A stretch of DNA of 64,000 nucleotides from Podocnemis expansa (taxonomy: Eukaryota > Chordata > Testudines > Podocnemididae), in contig ML681964.1 in NCBI GenBank assembly GCA_007922195.1, forward strand, positions 5,846,445-5,910,444, given 5' to 3'. The notes below the pieces were generated by a model. The model ran no database searches. It was not told the DNA's origin and saw only the letters and a program-made list of their open reading frames with translations. Positions within the stretch are counted from its first letter, which is position 1; every line of letters begins with the position of its first letter. The position numbers and the translations under genes are program-made. Below, in pieces: positions 1 through 15,000 of the stretch.

Positions 1-7
1 GTTGACG
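1..7 (+). CDS. TOP2B: TOP2B exon, 3' end only (Val-Asp-Gly junction)
   Basis: The first seven bases read Val-Asp plus the first base of a Gly codon, followed by a consensus GTAAGT donor at base 8. The Gly codon is completed by the first two bases of the exon at 2461, giving the conserved [10 protein letters not shown] segment of type IIA topoisomerases, which corresponds to DGLKP in GyrA. The rest of the exon is outside the window. Confidence 0.85.
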
Positions 8-3000
8 GTAAGTAGATGTTCATGATGATTTATGAAGATGTTTCTTTTTAACCTTGTCCTTTTGAAGGATGTGATTGTATTAGAAGAGAAGTTGGTACTC
101 TGAGAGTGAAATGTTGGAATTAGTGAGAGGACCTTTATGTTTCTGCTTCATTTCATTACCGCTAATATACAATACTTGTTGCCTCCTCTCTGTAGTGAAA
201 CCAGAGGCAGCTCAAGTGGTAGTTTAGCAACCTATCGACTTGGTCATATCTCATCCTTGTGTTGTTCAAGTGCTCTACTTTTGGTGTCAATGTTCCTTTC
301 CTTCAGTGCTCAGATTCATCAACATTAAATTCAAATTAGCAATAGGAAGCAGATTAGGCTGAAATTCCTATCCTCTTCCCTTCTCGCATCAAGGACAGTG
401 TTCTGGAGGCATTGGACCCATGCTGGGAATTTAGTCACATTCACTACCTTTTCTCCCATGCAGCAACATGGGATACAAAGAAGCACTCCACACACAAAGC
501 ATGCTCCCCATTAATAAAGCTCACAACAGGAGAAGGAGATATATGCCTATCCTGTCTTCAGCTCATGTACTCTTGCTCATCCAGGAAAAAGGGCCCTGGA
601 TTCTTACAGGTGGGATAGTATTTCCCCTTCTCCTCAACATCATAGACTTCACAGCAAAACGCAAGGCATGTTGAAGGTAGGTGTTATACAGAGAAAGGAA
701 CCCACAGACCTTAGTTCTCATCCAACTGCAACAGAAAAGAACCCTTAATCAGACAACTTCTAATTTAGGTGAGAACCAGTGGCTCTTGCATATAGTATTA
801 AATAGGGTCTAGCCTGCCTTGTGGGAAGACAGATATCTTCTCCTTTCATGCAAGTGGAATCCTTTTACTGCTCCCTCTATACTGACTTCTTCTCAGATGA
901 AGAAAAATAGCATACATGCTCGCAAGCAAAGGCATCTAGGGAAAGCATATCCAAACATCTCTAAAGCCCCTTAGGATTCTGCGGAAAAGAGAGTATTTGA
1001 TCATGTAAATAAAGTCAGTATTATTGTGTATTTCCACAAAGGGTTGAATTAAGATTGCATGCATTCCATTGATTCTGTCATTTCTTAACTTGTGAGTGTT
1101 TAGCTTTGGTTTTTAATATATTTTTAATATGTAATTTCCTCAGTTTTTAAATAAAACAAACTGAAAGAAATTCTATCATGTGGAATCATGTTCATCTCCA
1201 CATAAGCCATCATCAGGTTTGAAACTTTTAAATCCACAGCACAAACCTCTACTGCCTGAGAACGAGAAAACTGGTAGCAGTAGTAGGCTGTTGTAATCTA
1301 TATAGAAAAGTCACTAGAGGGGAATGACATACAAGTCACATCTACATATGACAGTGGTAAATTTGCTGCCATCAGATCAGTCTTTCCAGATCGACTTAGT
1401 GGTCAGTTAAAATCCACTCAGTTGATCCAGAAATTGATTTAATTAAACCACCCCCTCAAGTGGCATACTGCTGCATTGATAGGAATTCGTTTAATGTCGG
1501 CAGATCTCAGTGAAGACATGCTGAATGGGAGATAGGAGATCTATGGGAGTTGTGCAGGCTACTCAGCGTAGCTTGTATAAGTCCAGCTAACAGTGAATTT
1601 AATTGCCAGTGTAGACCTGGCCACGGTTTCCAAGTGGATTTCACAGCCAGTTGCTAGACAGCACATGAGTGTTTCGTTCTGTTCCATATTCTGGAAGGGA
1701 GTGTGTTTTATGGTTGCGGACCCTTCCGCAGCTGTCCCCCTAACATTGTTACCTTCAGTTCCTGTCCTCACCATACATCTGTTCACTCTGTAGTGAGATG
1801 CTTCGCATGCTCTAGTCTGATGCTGTTGCTCTCTGCTTCTCATCCCTCTTTCTTTGAGTCTGGCTATGTTGTCCTCTCATATTCTTCAGCAGCAGCATGG
1901 GGAGCCCTGAGAACACAGGGGAAATTATGCTCTTAGTTCTGGTGCCCAGTACCACCACAGACTCCAGCAGCTGTGAACAACAATTATGGGGAAAGTCTGC
2001 ATACACTTGGGCTGGAGCATGTTCAGTGCATGTGAAATATTCATAAAATGTAGCTGCCGTCTCTAACAGAAATTTTCAGTAACAATAGCCATGTTTAGGT
2101 GGATTTTTCTAGGAAAAGCAAAAGACTTCTTTGAATCCAGGGATAGGATTGAGATATAGCTGGATAGTGTTGGGACCTGTTGAATGCTGCATGTTAAGAG
2201 TAAGTTAATCGGTAAGAAACCTATTTCTAGCACTTTCTTTTCACAAGCACAATGTTCACTTACACTTATTTTAAAAGAATCCGTTTATATTAACTAAGTG
2301 AATTAATTTGCTAAATATATAGGTTTGTTTTCATTTAACATGGATGTTAGCTCCCTTTCAAAAGAGATTACAAACGTGTTGTCTTAGAGGGAGACAGAGT
2401 TTGTAATTGAACAAAATTGTGTTTGTATGTATTTAAAAATCTTCTTCTTACTATAAACAGGTTTTAAACCAGGGCAGCGCAAAGTCTTGTACACTTGCTT
2501 TAAGAGAAATGATAAACGTGAAGTCAAAGTTGCTCAGCTGGCTGGTTCTGTTGCTGAAATGTCAGCCTATCATCATGGAGAGGTATGAAGAAAGGGAAAG
2601 ATGCAATTTTTTCAATATCAATTGTAGTTGAATTTATTTAATCAAAAGCACTTACCAACTGATCAAGAATCTTAGTAGTAGAAGTATTTAGAACTTTTCT
2701 AGGAAGTGAACCAAATTGAATCCAGTTCGATAAGAAGACAGTAGTTTCATTCCTCCAGACACAGCCATGTCCCAAACAAAGGTTCTATGCTACAGGAAAC
2801 TGTGCTGGGGCAGCTAGTTAGTGAACTTGGACCAGAACCTCAGTCATACCAACTGTATACCTGACCGTATTTTAGACTCAGTGAAGAAAGATAAATTGTT
2901 TTATGCAAAAATAAAGTTAGAATGGGAATCTGTCTCTTTACAAAACATTTTGAAATTGTGTGATACAGTTTCTTGCATTTCATAAAATTAAAGTATTTCA

Positions 3001-6000
3001 GATAAAATATTGTTTTCCAGTTTTTCTGGTATTTTTCTGGAATATTAACAATATAGCCAAAGACTAACATTGCCAAAATATAAAAATAAAAATGTGTGTT
3101 AAAAAAGGCACCATCAACATTTTATGAGAGAGGAGGGATGGTACTCAGTCAACAGGTTCTTCTTTGAGTGCAACTCATGTCCTTTCAGATATAGATGTTT
3201 GCAAACCTGTGTGCTACCAGAATCTTTTTCCCCTTAGCAGTACACGTGGGGTCAGATTCAGCACCCTCTGGAATCTCACACCCATAGTGTTGTATATCAG
3301 CTACTGCCGGCCCTGAACCCACCAATTCCTTCTTTCTGCCTGTGATGGCTACAGGAATTCTCTCTTGCTCTGGCAAGCAACAGTTAACTAACTACTTCCC
3401 CTCTATATTCTGAGTTAATAATTTTAGATTTGCCTAAGTACTTGTTGTATTGTTCTCTTACATTAGGATTGTTCAGGTAGCTTTTTGTTAGTAAATAGCC
3501 CCAGAAGGAACTTTTGTTCTCCGCATGCTGAGGTCCCCAGGTTTCAAGCCGTGTGCTACCTGTGACAAGGCTTTTGTCCTCAACAATCCTCATGATAGCT
3601 GCCTAAAGTGCCTGGGCGAAGCCCATTGCAAAGACAGATGCAAAATTTGTAAAGCCTTTAAACCTAGAATTCAAAAGGAGAGAGAAATCCACTTAAAATC
3701 TTTACTAATGGAGTCAGCCCTGCTCCTGGAATCTGAACTTCTGAGGTCGAAGTTGGGGCTGACTGGATCCTTGGTGCAGAGCTCACTGTTGGCACCAGTT
3801 CCTCCTCAGCACTGCTTCTCCCCACCAAAGGGGAAGGAGAAGAGGAAAAGGCACTGTCAGGGATGACTTGCTCCCCAAGACTCTAGAGAAGCAGGCGTCG
3901 AGCTCTATTCCAGGACCACAGGACAGATGAGAGGCTTTCTCCATGTTGATGTCCCCACAGAGAGACTTGAATTGCCCATGACTCCTGGGAGTATGAGAGA
4001 ATCTCTCTGCCTCCTGGTACTGTCAACCCAGGAGGCTTACAAGGCTGCAAAGGCTTTAAGCAGCATTTCCTAATGGGGCAGTACCATCCCCCCCTGGGGG
4101 GGGGGGTGATTTTGAAGTTCAGGAGGGCAGTAAAATCTAAGGAGGGCAGTGGGGGAGCATCAGAATTCATGCTCAATGTTAAAATTTTTTGAAGGAGCAG
4201 GTGATAGAAAAACAGTTACACGGGAATGGGATGCTGCTGCAAAAGAGATTGGGAACCACCGTGACTTTGCCTCCTCCAGCTCACCCAAGGAATTTACCTG
4301 CAGCATTGGCATCAGCAAGGAAGCCAGCTATGGGACTGCATCTGTGGCTATCTGGACCCTTAGAATCATAGACTCATAGAATCATCGGGTTGGAAGGGAC
4401 CTCATAGGTCATCTAGTTCAACCCCCTGCCAGAGGCAGGACCACTCCCCTAAACCATCCCAGTCATGGTTTTGTCCAGCCAGGCCTTAAACACCTCCAAA
4501 GATGGAGATTTCACCACCTCCCTCGGCAGCTCATTCCAATGCTTCACCACTCACTTAGTAAAAAAGTTTTTTCTAATATCCAGCCTTGACCTCCATAACC
4601 GCATCTTGAGACCATTGCTGCTCGTTCTGTCCTCTGTTACTACCGAGAACAGTCAAGCTCCATCTTCCCTGAAGCATCCCTTCAGGTAGTTGAAGGTTGC
4701 TATCAAATCCCCCCTCAATCTTCTCTTCTGCAGACTAAATAAGCCTAATGCTTTCAGTCTTTCCTCATAGGGCTTGTGCTCCAGCCCTTTAATCATTTTG
4801 GTTGCCCTCTGCTGAACTCTCTCTAGCATGTCCCTGTCCTTTTTGTAGTGGGGAGCCCAAAACTGAACACAGTATTCTAGATGTGACCTCACCAGTGCAG
4901 AAGAGAGGGGAACGATCACATCCCTTGATCTGCTGGTAATACTTCTTTTGATGCAGCCCAGTATGCCATTGGCCTTTTTGGCAGCAGGAGCACACTGCTG
5001 ACTCGTATCTAGCTTCCCATCCACCAGGACCCCCAGGTCCTTTTCTACAGTGCTGCTACTTAGTTGAATGTTCCCCAGCCTGTAGCAGTGCATGGGGTTT
5101 TTCTGTCCCAAGTGCAGGATTTCACACTTGTCCTTATTGAAGCTCATAAGATTTCTATTGGCCCACTGTTCCAATTTATCTACGTCTCCCTGAATCCTGT
5201 CCTTGCCCTCCAATGTGTCTTCTGGTCCCCCCAGCTTGGTGTCATCCACAGACTTACTGAGAGTGCAGTCTATTCCATCATCCAGATCATTGATGAAAAT
5301 GTTGAACAGAACCAGCCCCAGGGCCGACCCCTGGGGCACACCACTTGTGACTGGTTGCCAGATAGACATGGATCCATTAATTCCTACACACTGAAACCGT
5401 TGATCTAGCCAGTTTTCTATCCTCCTTATAGTCCACCTATCCAACCCATACTTCCTTAATTTGCCAATGAAAATGCTGTGGGAAACTGTATCAAAAGCCT
5501 TGCTAAAATCAAGGTATATGACATCAATGGTTCTTTCTGCATCCAGAAAACCAGTCATCTGATCATAGAAGGAAATGAGATTGGTCATGCATGATTTACC
5601 CTTGGTAAATCCATGCTAACTGTTCCTGATCACTTTATTTTCCTCCAAGTGTTTTAGGATGGATTCTTTGAGAACCTGCTCCATAATTTTTCCAGGGATT
5701 GAGGTGAGGCTGACTGGTCTGTAATTCCCCGGATCCTCCTTTTTCCCTTTCTTGAAAATAGGCACTACATTTGCTTTTTTCCAGTTCTCTGGAACCTCCC
5801 CCGTTCTCCATGAGTTTTGAAAGATAATGGACAGCGGTGCTGCTATCTCATCGGCCAATTCCCTTAGCACCCGTGGATGCAGTTCATCCGGCCCCATGGA
5901 CTTGTGCACATCCAGCTTCTTTAAGCAGCCCTTAACCTGACCTTTCGTCACCAAGGGTCTCTCTTTTTTTTCTCTCCAATCTGCCATACCCATGGTAGTG

Positions 6001-9000
6001 GGCTGGGAGCTGACCCTGCCTGTGAAAACTGAAGCAAAAAAAGCATTGAGCACTTCAGCTTTTCCCTCATCCTCTGTCACGAGGATGCCTGCCCCATTCA
6101 GCAAGGGACCTACACCATCCCTGATCCTCTTCTTGTTATTAACATACTTGTAGAACCCCTTCTTGTTATCCTTTACATCCTTCACTAGCCGCAACTCCAT
6201 TTGTCCTTTGGCCTTTCTGATTTTATCCCTGCAGTCCCTAGCAATATCTTTATATGCCTCCTTGGTCATCTGACCAAGCTTCCACTTCCTGTAAGCTTCC
6301 TTTTTATGTTTAAGCTCAGAGCAGAGTTCTCGGCTAAGGCATTCTGGCTGCCTCACATGTTTGGTGTTCTTTCTCCTAATTGGAATGGCAACTTCCTGTG
6401 CCCTTAGCAGGGTTTCTTTAAAATATAACCAACTCTCTTGGACTCCCTTCCCCTTCAGATTAGCTTCCCAAGGGATCCTGCCCATCAGTTCCCTGAGGGA
6501 GCCAAAATCTGCTTTTTTTGAAGTCCAGGGTTTGTGTTTTGCTTCTTTCCTTCCTTCCTTTAATCAGCATCCTGAACTCAGCCATTTCATGGTCACTACT
6601 GCCTAGCTTGCCATTTACCTCTACCTCCCTGATCAATTCTTCCCTGTTTGTGAGCAGCAGGTCGAGAGGTGCAAGGCCCCTAGTTGGTTCCTCTAGCATT
6701 TGTACTAGAAAGTTGTCCCCAACACTCTCTAAAAATTTCCCTTGGCACAGTGTTCTCCAGTAATGGAGTTACACCAGGGATGTCTGTTAGGCAGCAGCAA
6801 ATAGAGGGTCACAGTCCCTATTCTGGAGACTAGACCATCTCACAGATTCCCCCCCCCCCCCCAACCCCAACCCCAGGAGTGCTACATAAACTGAACATGA
6901 TTGCTGTTCCGTCTCACCAGTACTGACGAGTTCGCCTCTGGCATGGAGATGCAAAATCCGGCCATCGGAGGAAGCAAGAGCAACCTCAGGCAAATGGGCC
7001 CAGAAGTCTTCGGTGCTGTGATACTGCTCAGCTCAATCTAACTCGTCAGACTCCACCCTCAGGAGTCTGCACCATGCTCGGCACTGATGAAGCTTCTCCT
7101 CAACAAGCTCTGTGGCCCGTTGTTCCACAAGGGGCCACAGAGCCCGGCACCAGTGCAATACAGAGACTGCTGGATTTGCTGCAGTGAATCCTCACTGGAG
7201 TCTGGATGTCACTCCAGGCACACAGATGGCACAGATACTACTATCACCCCTGCCCTGGTGTGGCCCCCTTGACAGTGGCCCTCCCAGTGGCCATACTGGG
7301 GACCATGAACTTTCCAATTGGGTCAAAGTCCTCAATCCCTACAGTCATAGAATCATAGGGTTGGAAGGGACCTCATAGGTCATCTAGTCCAACCCCCTGC
7401 CAAAAAAAGCAGGACCACTCCCATTAGATCATCCCAGTCAGGGTTTTGTCCAGCTGGGCCTTGAACACCTCCAGAGATGGAGATTCCACCACCTCCCTAG
7501 GCAGCTTATTCCAATGCTTCACCACTCACCTAGTAAGGAAGTTTCTCCTAATATCCAGCCTGGACCGCCCCAGCTGTAACTTGAAACCATTGCTTCTCGT
7601 TCTGCCCTCTGTTACTACCGAGAACAGTCGAGCTCCATCCTCCTTGGAGCAACCCTTCAAGTAGTTGAAGGTTGCTATCAAATCCCCCCTCAATCTTCTC
7701 TTCTGCAGGCTAAATAAGCCTAGTTCCTTCAGTCTTTCTTCATAGGGCTTGTGCTCCAGCCCTTTGATCATTTTTGTTGCCCTCCTCTGGACTATCTCTA
7801 ATTTGTGCATGTCCTTTTTGTAGTGGGGAGCCCAAAACTGGACACACTATTCCAGATGTGGCCTCACTAGTGCAGAATAGAGGAGAATGATCACATCCCT
7901 CGATCTGCTGGCAACACTTCTTCTGATGCAGCCCAGTATGCCATTGGCCTTTCTGGCAGCAAGCGCACACTGCTGACTCATATCCAGCTTCCCATCCACC
8001 ATGACTCCCAGGTCCTTTTCTCTAGTGCTGCTATTTAGCTGATCCCTCCCCAGCTTGTAGCAGTACATGGGGTTTTTTCGTCCCAAGTGCAGGATTTTAC
8101 ACTTGTCCTTGTTGAACCTCATGAGATTCCTCTTGGCCCACTGCTCCAATTTGTCTAGGTCTCCCTGAATCCTGTCCCTGCCCTCTAGGGTGTCTACCGT
8201 TCCCCCCAGTTTGGTATCATCTGCAAACTTACTAAGTGTGCAATCTATCCCATCATCCAGATCATTAATGAAAACATTGAACAGAACTGGCCCCAGGACC
8301 GACCCCTGGGGCACGCCACTCGTTACTGCTTGCCAACTTGACATGGAGCCATTGATTCCTACACGCTGAAACTGTTGATCTAGCCAGTTTTCTATCCACC
8401 TTACAGTCCACGCATCTAACCCATACTTCCTTAATTTGCCAATGAGAATGCTGTGGGAAACTGTATCAAAAGCCTTGCTAAAGTCAAGGTATATCACATC
8501 AACGGCTCTTCCCGCATCCACAAATCCAGTCATCTCATCATAGAAGGTGATGAGATTGGTCAGGCATGATTTACCCTTGGTAAATCCATGCTGACTGTTC
8601 CTGATTACTCTACGTTCCTCCAAGTGTTTCAGGATGGATTCTTTGAGAAGCTGCTCCATGATTTTTCCAGGGATTGAGGTGAGGCTGACAGGTCTGTAAT
8701 TCCCTGGATCCTCCTTTTTGCCTTGCTTGAAGATAGGTACTATATTTGCTTTTTTCCAGTCCTCTGGCACCTCCCCTGTTCGCCACGAGTTTTCAAAGAT
8801 AATGGCCAACGGTACTGCTATCTCATCAGCCAGCTCCCTCAGCACCCTCGGATGCAGTTCATCCGGCCCCATGGACTTGTGCACATCTAGTTACTTTAAG
8901 CAGTCCCTAACCTGACCTTCTGTCACCAAGGGCCTCTCTTCTTCTCCCCAGTCTACCGTACCTAGTGTAGTGGGCTGGGAGCTGACCTTGCTTGTGAAAA

Positions 9001-12000
9001 CTGAAGTAAAAAAAGCATTGAGCACTTCAGCTTTTTCCTTATCCTCTGTCACGAGGATGCCTGCCCCATTCAGTAAGGGACCTACACCATCCCTGATCCT
9101 CTTCTTGTTATTGATATACTTATAGAACCCCTTCCTGTTATCCTTCACATCCCTTGCTAGTCGCAACTCCATTTGTCCTTTGGCCTTTCTGATTTTATCC
9201 CTGCAGTCCCGAGCAATGTCCATCAGGACACAGTGGTCCCCACCCCCTAGCTCCTCTTAGAGACTGCCCCCCAGACTTGGAGAGTTCTGACACCATGGAG
9301 GGTACCTTGAAGGGACCACCCTGTGACTCTGGGGATGCATTGTACCTCAAGCACCCCATCAGTTCCCCTCCTCTGACCAGGCATTGGGCCAAGGACTCCA
9401 GGTTCATTGGATGATTTTAAAGCATACCAGGAATTGCTCAAGCTGGTAGCTGCCAACCTCAGTTTAGAGGTGAAGGAGCTAAAGGAGACAGCAGATCGTC
9501 TCTTTATTGTTCTGACAGTGGCTGTGCCCTCCAAGGTGGTCTTACCTGTCCATGAAGGGGTCTTGAAGATTGGCAGGACCCTATGGCAAACTCCTTCCTT
9601 TGTCACCCTGATTTCCAAGACTGCTGAGAAAAGGTATGATGTCCCAGCAACTAAGTTTGAATACCTTTTCAACCACCCTACCCCAGGGACTCTGGTGGTT
9701 GATGCCACCAACCAGAGGGACAGAGAAGGGCAACCAGGATCTACTCCCAAAAACAAGGACAGCAAAAGGTTAAATCTCTTTAGGAAGAAGGCTTATTCGA
9801 TGGTGAGCTTCCAACTCGGCATCTTCAACCACCAAGCATTGTTGTGCTGGTATAATTATAACCTGTGGGACTCACTGAACTGCTTTAAGGATGTTCTTCC
9901 CTAGGATCAAACCATGGACTTCCAGACCATACTTGAGGAAGGCCTGGCGGTGGCCCAGGTGGCCTTGCAAACAGCCTAGAACTCCACTGACTCAGTAGGA
10001 CAGGCAGTGGCTTCAGTGGTGCCATTTGATGGCCTGATCCTGTTTTCAGACCAAATAGGTGCTAAACTTCATTGTCTCAAGGATTCTAGGGCAACACTAT
10101 GGTCCCTAGGCCTCTACGTGCTGCAGCCAACAAGACGCCCTTCTGCGCTCCTCTGTCAATGCAGCAGCTCCAGCACTACATCCCTTACAGGCATAGAGAT
10201 AGAAGCAGAATATCGAACAAGCATCGTCCCACGTCTGGTTCAAATTTGGGCCAACACCAAGCATGTTTGCGGCATTCTATCAATCACCACCTTATCTTTT
10301 GAGGGCGACCTTCCAGTCTTCAGCCAGGATCCTACCCAACCCTTCCTGAATTGTTTGTCCCCGCTCCTGAAGGAGTGTGGACCCATATCACCACAGAGAT
10401 GGGTCTTGAATACTATGATATGGTGATACTCCCATCCAGTTTTCTTCCACCACCCTCCCCCCTCCCCAGCCATCTCTTTTCAGGGAGCTTTCTCACAAAT
10501 AAGCGATGCTCAGGAAGGTACAGTCCCTACTATAATTGGGTGCCATAGCAGAGGTCCCAGAGGGGGAACAAGGGGTAGGTTTTTACTCCCAGTACTTCCT
10601 TGTTTCAAAGGCCAATGGAACTTTGAGACCAATCCTAGACCTCCAAGGCCTCAACAAAGACAAGAAGATTCAAGTTTTGGATGGTCTCCTTGACATCTGT
10701 AATTCCCACCCTGGATCCTGTAGACTGGTTTGCTACCCTTGAGTTGAGGGATGTGTATTTCCATATTGCTATCCTTCCTTCCCACAGACATCTCCTCCAG
10801 TTTGTGGTGGCAGACCATCACTGCCAGTTTATGGCCCTTCCTTTTGGGCCCCAGACTTATTACCAAATGGCCGGCAGTAGTGGTGGCACATTTAAACAGG
10901 CTGGGAGTGTGTATATTTCTTTACCTTTGTGACTGGTTGATCAAGGGGCGTTCTTGTGACCAGGTCAAATCCAGTGAGTCACTAGTCCTTTCCACTTGTT
11001 CCAAACTGGCCCTGCTGGTGAATCGAGAAATCAAAGTTAACCCCGGTTCAAAGGATAGACTTTGTCAGAGCCACTATAGGCTTAACAAAAGCCAGGATCT
11101 CTTGCCAGACAGCATTTCAATACCATGCGGGACCTCATAGAACAAGTTTGCTGCTGCCCGGTCACCACAGTCTGTCAGTGCCTCAGCCTTTTAAGGCACA
11201 TGGCGTGGTATGACTAGCCTGACTGAAACCCAGACCAGTCCAGTTGTGGCTGGCAACAGTATATGTTTATGCCAGAAATTCCCTGGACGGAGTAGTCACA
11301 GTTCCCCCCAGAGTCATAATGGAAATGAACTGGTGGAAAGACCCGCTCACGGTCCGAGAAGAAGTTTCCTTTCAGGAACTCATGCCATCTGTAACTTTAA
11401 TTTCAGATGTCTGAGATCTGGGAGGGGGCACTCATCTCAGTACAGGAGTCAAGGCCCAAGCCCTTTTGTCAATAAGGGACAAGGATCTCCATATCAACAT
11501 CAGGAGACTCTGTGTGATACGACTGGTGTGAAGGGCATTTCTTCATCTCATCTCCAGACAAGTAGTAAATGTCCTTACGGACAACATTGGGGACATATAC
11601 TATATAAACAAATGTGGGTAGGGCGTGATCTTCGATATTGTGCAAAGAGGCCATTCGCTTGTGGGATTTAGCTGTGGAATACAATTTTCACTTCATCTCT
11701 TCCCACCTTTGTGGAGTATAGAAAGAAGAGGCAGATTGCCTCAGCAAGCCATTCTCGCCTCCCCACAGCTGGTCTCTACACCAGAACACAAATGATAGGA
11801 TTTTCCAATGGTTGAGATGTCCTGAAGTGGACCTTTTTGCCTGCTGTTGTAACAGAAAGTGTGCACAGTTCTGTTCCCTCAGGGGCATGGAGGTGGGGGC
11901 GTTGTCAGACACCTGTCTTATCCCTTGGTCAGGGGCCCCAATGTACGGTTTCCTGCCAATCCCACTGCTGCTCTGGGGTCATATGAAAATCAAGAGGGAC

Positions 12001-15000
12001 AAGGCAAACATTATGCTGATTGCTCTGCCAGTGCTGGTATTCAGTGCTCCTTGATCCAGTAAGCACACCAGTCCAGGCAATGCTGGATTACTTACTTTAT
12101 TTGAAGCAGCAGGGCCTTGTCTTGGCTTCTTTTAGGGTGCACGTAGCAGCCATCTCTGCTTTCCACTCAGCTTCAAGGCCCGATGCTTTTCTCCCATCCC
12201 ATGTCACTCTTTTTTCTAAAGGAATTGAGAGGCTGTACCCCAAAATCCACTACCCTGTAACTCCTCGGGACCTCAGCTTGGTTCTAAAATGACTAATCGG
12301 ACCCCCTTTCAAGCCAATGTCATCCTGCCCCTTCCTGGTTCTTTCCTGGCCAGGAGGGTTTCTGAACTGAAGGCACTTACTTCAGAACTACTCTATATGG
12401 TGTTCTCTAAAGACAAGATCCAGCAGAGGCCTCACCTAGCCTTTCTCCCCAAGGTGGTTACTCTCTATCACTATAATCAGGACATCTTTCTTCCCGTCTT
12501 CTGTCCAAAGCCACACCACTCTGATGAGGAACAACAACTACGCATGTTGGACGTGTGCCAGGCTTTAACCTTTTACATTGAGTGAACGCGTCCATTCCGT
12601 AAGTCTATGCAGCTCTTGGTGGTGGTGGTGGGTAGGATGAAGGGGTTACAGGTCTCCACACAATATACATGTTCTTGGATCTCCACATTTATTCAACCAC
12701 TGGTATGATCTTGGAAAGTTGCCACTCCCAGGTGTTGGGAGGGCCAACTCAACAAGGGCACAGGTGACATCTTTGGTGTTCCTGGCCCAGGTTGCCATCG
12801 CTGACATATGCAGAGCTGCTACCTGGTCGTCAGTTCCTATGTTCGCTTCAAATTAGTCCAGCAGGCCAGAGATGGTGCGGCCTTTGGAAGAACAGTGTTG
12901 CAGAGGGCATGACGGTAACTCTGCCCACCATCCAAGATACAGCTTGGTATTCACCTATAGCTGAGAGCACATGAGCAGCCCTCAAAGAGGAAAAGATGAT
13001 AGCTTACCAGTAACTGTCATTCTTTGAGGTGTGTGCTCCCGTCCATTCCAAACCTGCCCACCATCTTTGCTTTCGGAGTTGGCAGAAAGAAGAGACTGGT
13101 GGATGCAGGGCCAGCTGTACCTGATATACCATACTATGGGCACGGGACTCCAGGAGGTGCTGTAGTCAACCCTGCAGGTACTGCTAAGAGGAAGAAGATT
13201 CCAGTAGCCATGTATGAAAGCATGCACAGACCTATATCTGAATGGACATGAGCACACATCTTGAAGAATGACAGTTACACGTGAGCAACTGTCTTTTATC
13301 CTCTACTGTACACAAATGGGTGTGTTTGAAAACTCAAACAAAAAAAGCATGTGAATGAGTTTAGGGGATGAGAAAAAAATGCACATGAAACCTTCGCTGT
13401 AGGGAAGAACAGTGAGAGAAATTACAATATCCTAACATTTGTAGTTGGCAGTTGATTGCCTATTTCTGTAATAAATTGTAGCCTTTCATGTTTCAGACAG
13501 ACCATGTTTGAGATCAGAGTGGATTGAGGTATGCTTTGCTTGAAAATAAAAACATGTCAGAGTAGCTGATTAAGAAAGAGTACCATTTCTTAAAATGAAT
13601 AGTAACAATGCATGTATTTTTCTTCCAGCAAGCATTAATGATGACTATTGTCAACTTGGCTCAGAACTTTGTTGGAAGTAACAATGTTAATCTACTGCAA
13701 CCTATTGGTCAGTTTGGTACCAGGCTTCATGGTGGCAAGGATGCTGCCAGCCCTCGTTATATTTTCACAATGTTAAGGTAAAACCTTGCTCAAACAAATT
13801 AAACAAAAAACATATAGAGCCAAATTTGTTACTACACCACAGATTTGCAAGCATGTATTTGTGAGCTTGTATGTAAAAGACAAAGAAAATCAAGTAGCTT
13901 GTGCTCAGATTCTTGTTTCGCATGTTCAAATACAATTTTGCACATGTATTTTCCTTCTGATTTTGTGAGAATAGTACTTGAGGATTTTTAAAATTTAGCT
14001 ATGTAGATTTTACATTGAATCATAAGGTTAGAGACTGAAAAGGCAGATCATCCAGTCCAATTGTCAGTCTACAAGTGTGGCTCTGAGAACACCACATTTG
14101 TAAAAATGGAACAGTAGGATTTCATGGTCGGTATTTTTCTGATTCCACAAAAAATGGTCCTTATGATCCTTTTATCCGTAAGTTTATTTTTATGTGGCAG
14201 TCTTACAATTCAGAATAGGCTTTGAAGGTCAAGCCATATTGTTTCCTTCTTTCTCTTGACCAGTATCAAGATTCTGCAAACAAAATTCAGATTTTAGTTG
14301 CACCTGTGCAGCCACAATGTAATCGAACGGGATTCCTAAGTGAAATCAGGAGCATAGTTTTAAGACAGTAAGGTGGCCTACAAATAAATTAGAGTGTAGT
14401 TTAGCTGAGAGAGTTTGTTAACCAGAATAAATTCTATTATTTTATACAGTCTGATTGTAAGGTTGTGTTCACACAGCATTCTTATTTTGAAACAATGAGG
14501 TTGTTTCGAAATAAGAAACAGCATGGCCACACGACATACGGCCATTTCGAAACAAGGAAACCCCTTGTTTCGAAATGGGAGCTGTACTTTCAAAATAGGT
14601 TAAACGCCATTTCCTATCAAAACAAGGTTGTTTCGAAACCAGTGGTTTCAAAACAACCCTGTGCGGACATTTTGTTTCAGAACAAAGTGTTCTGAAACAA
14701 CATTTGACCTTCCTCCCAGGGTGCTTAGCACCCTGGGAGGAAGGGCTACCCCCTCAGCACCCTGGCCAGGGANNNNNNNNNNNNNNNNNNNNNNNNNNNN
14801 NNNNNNNNNNNNNNNNNNNNNNNNNNNNNNNNNNNNNNNNNNNNNNNNNNNNNNNNNNNNNNNNNNNNNNNNNNNNNNNNNNNNNNNNNNNNNNNNNNNN
14901 NNNNNNNNNNNNNNNNNNNNNNNNNNNNNNNNNNNNNNNNNNNNNNNNNNNNNNNNNNNNNNNNNNNNNNNNNNNNNNNNNNNNNNNNNNNNNNNNNNNN

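Larger units (their letters stand above)
3150..13287 (+). mobile_element. Old, complete DIRS-type retrotransposon (copy 1), decayed and interrupted by two CR1s
   Basis: DIRS elements use a tyrosine recombinase in place of an integrase and have inverted, non-LTR-like ends. Here the left end (3150-3365) and the inverted right end (13065-13287) match at many blocks, for example CAGATATA beside CATGTCC, and TTAGCAGTAC. Between them, in order, lie gag-like fragments, a reverse transcriptase, RNase H-like sequence, a tyrosine recombinase and an internal complementary region at 12964-13048. Two CR1 elements (4366-6786 and 7343-9224) are inserted in the gag part on the opposite strand. Without them the element is about 5.8 kb. 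All ORFs are broken by stops and frameshifts. It lies in a TOP2B intron, in sense orientation. Confidence 0.85.
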
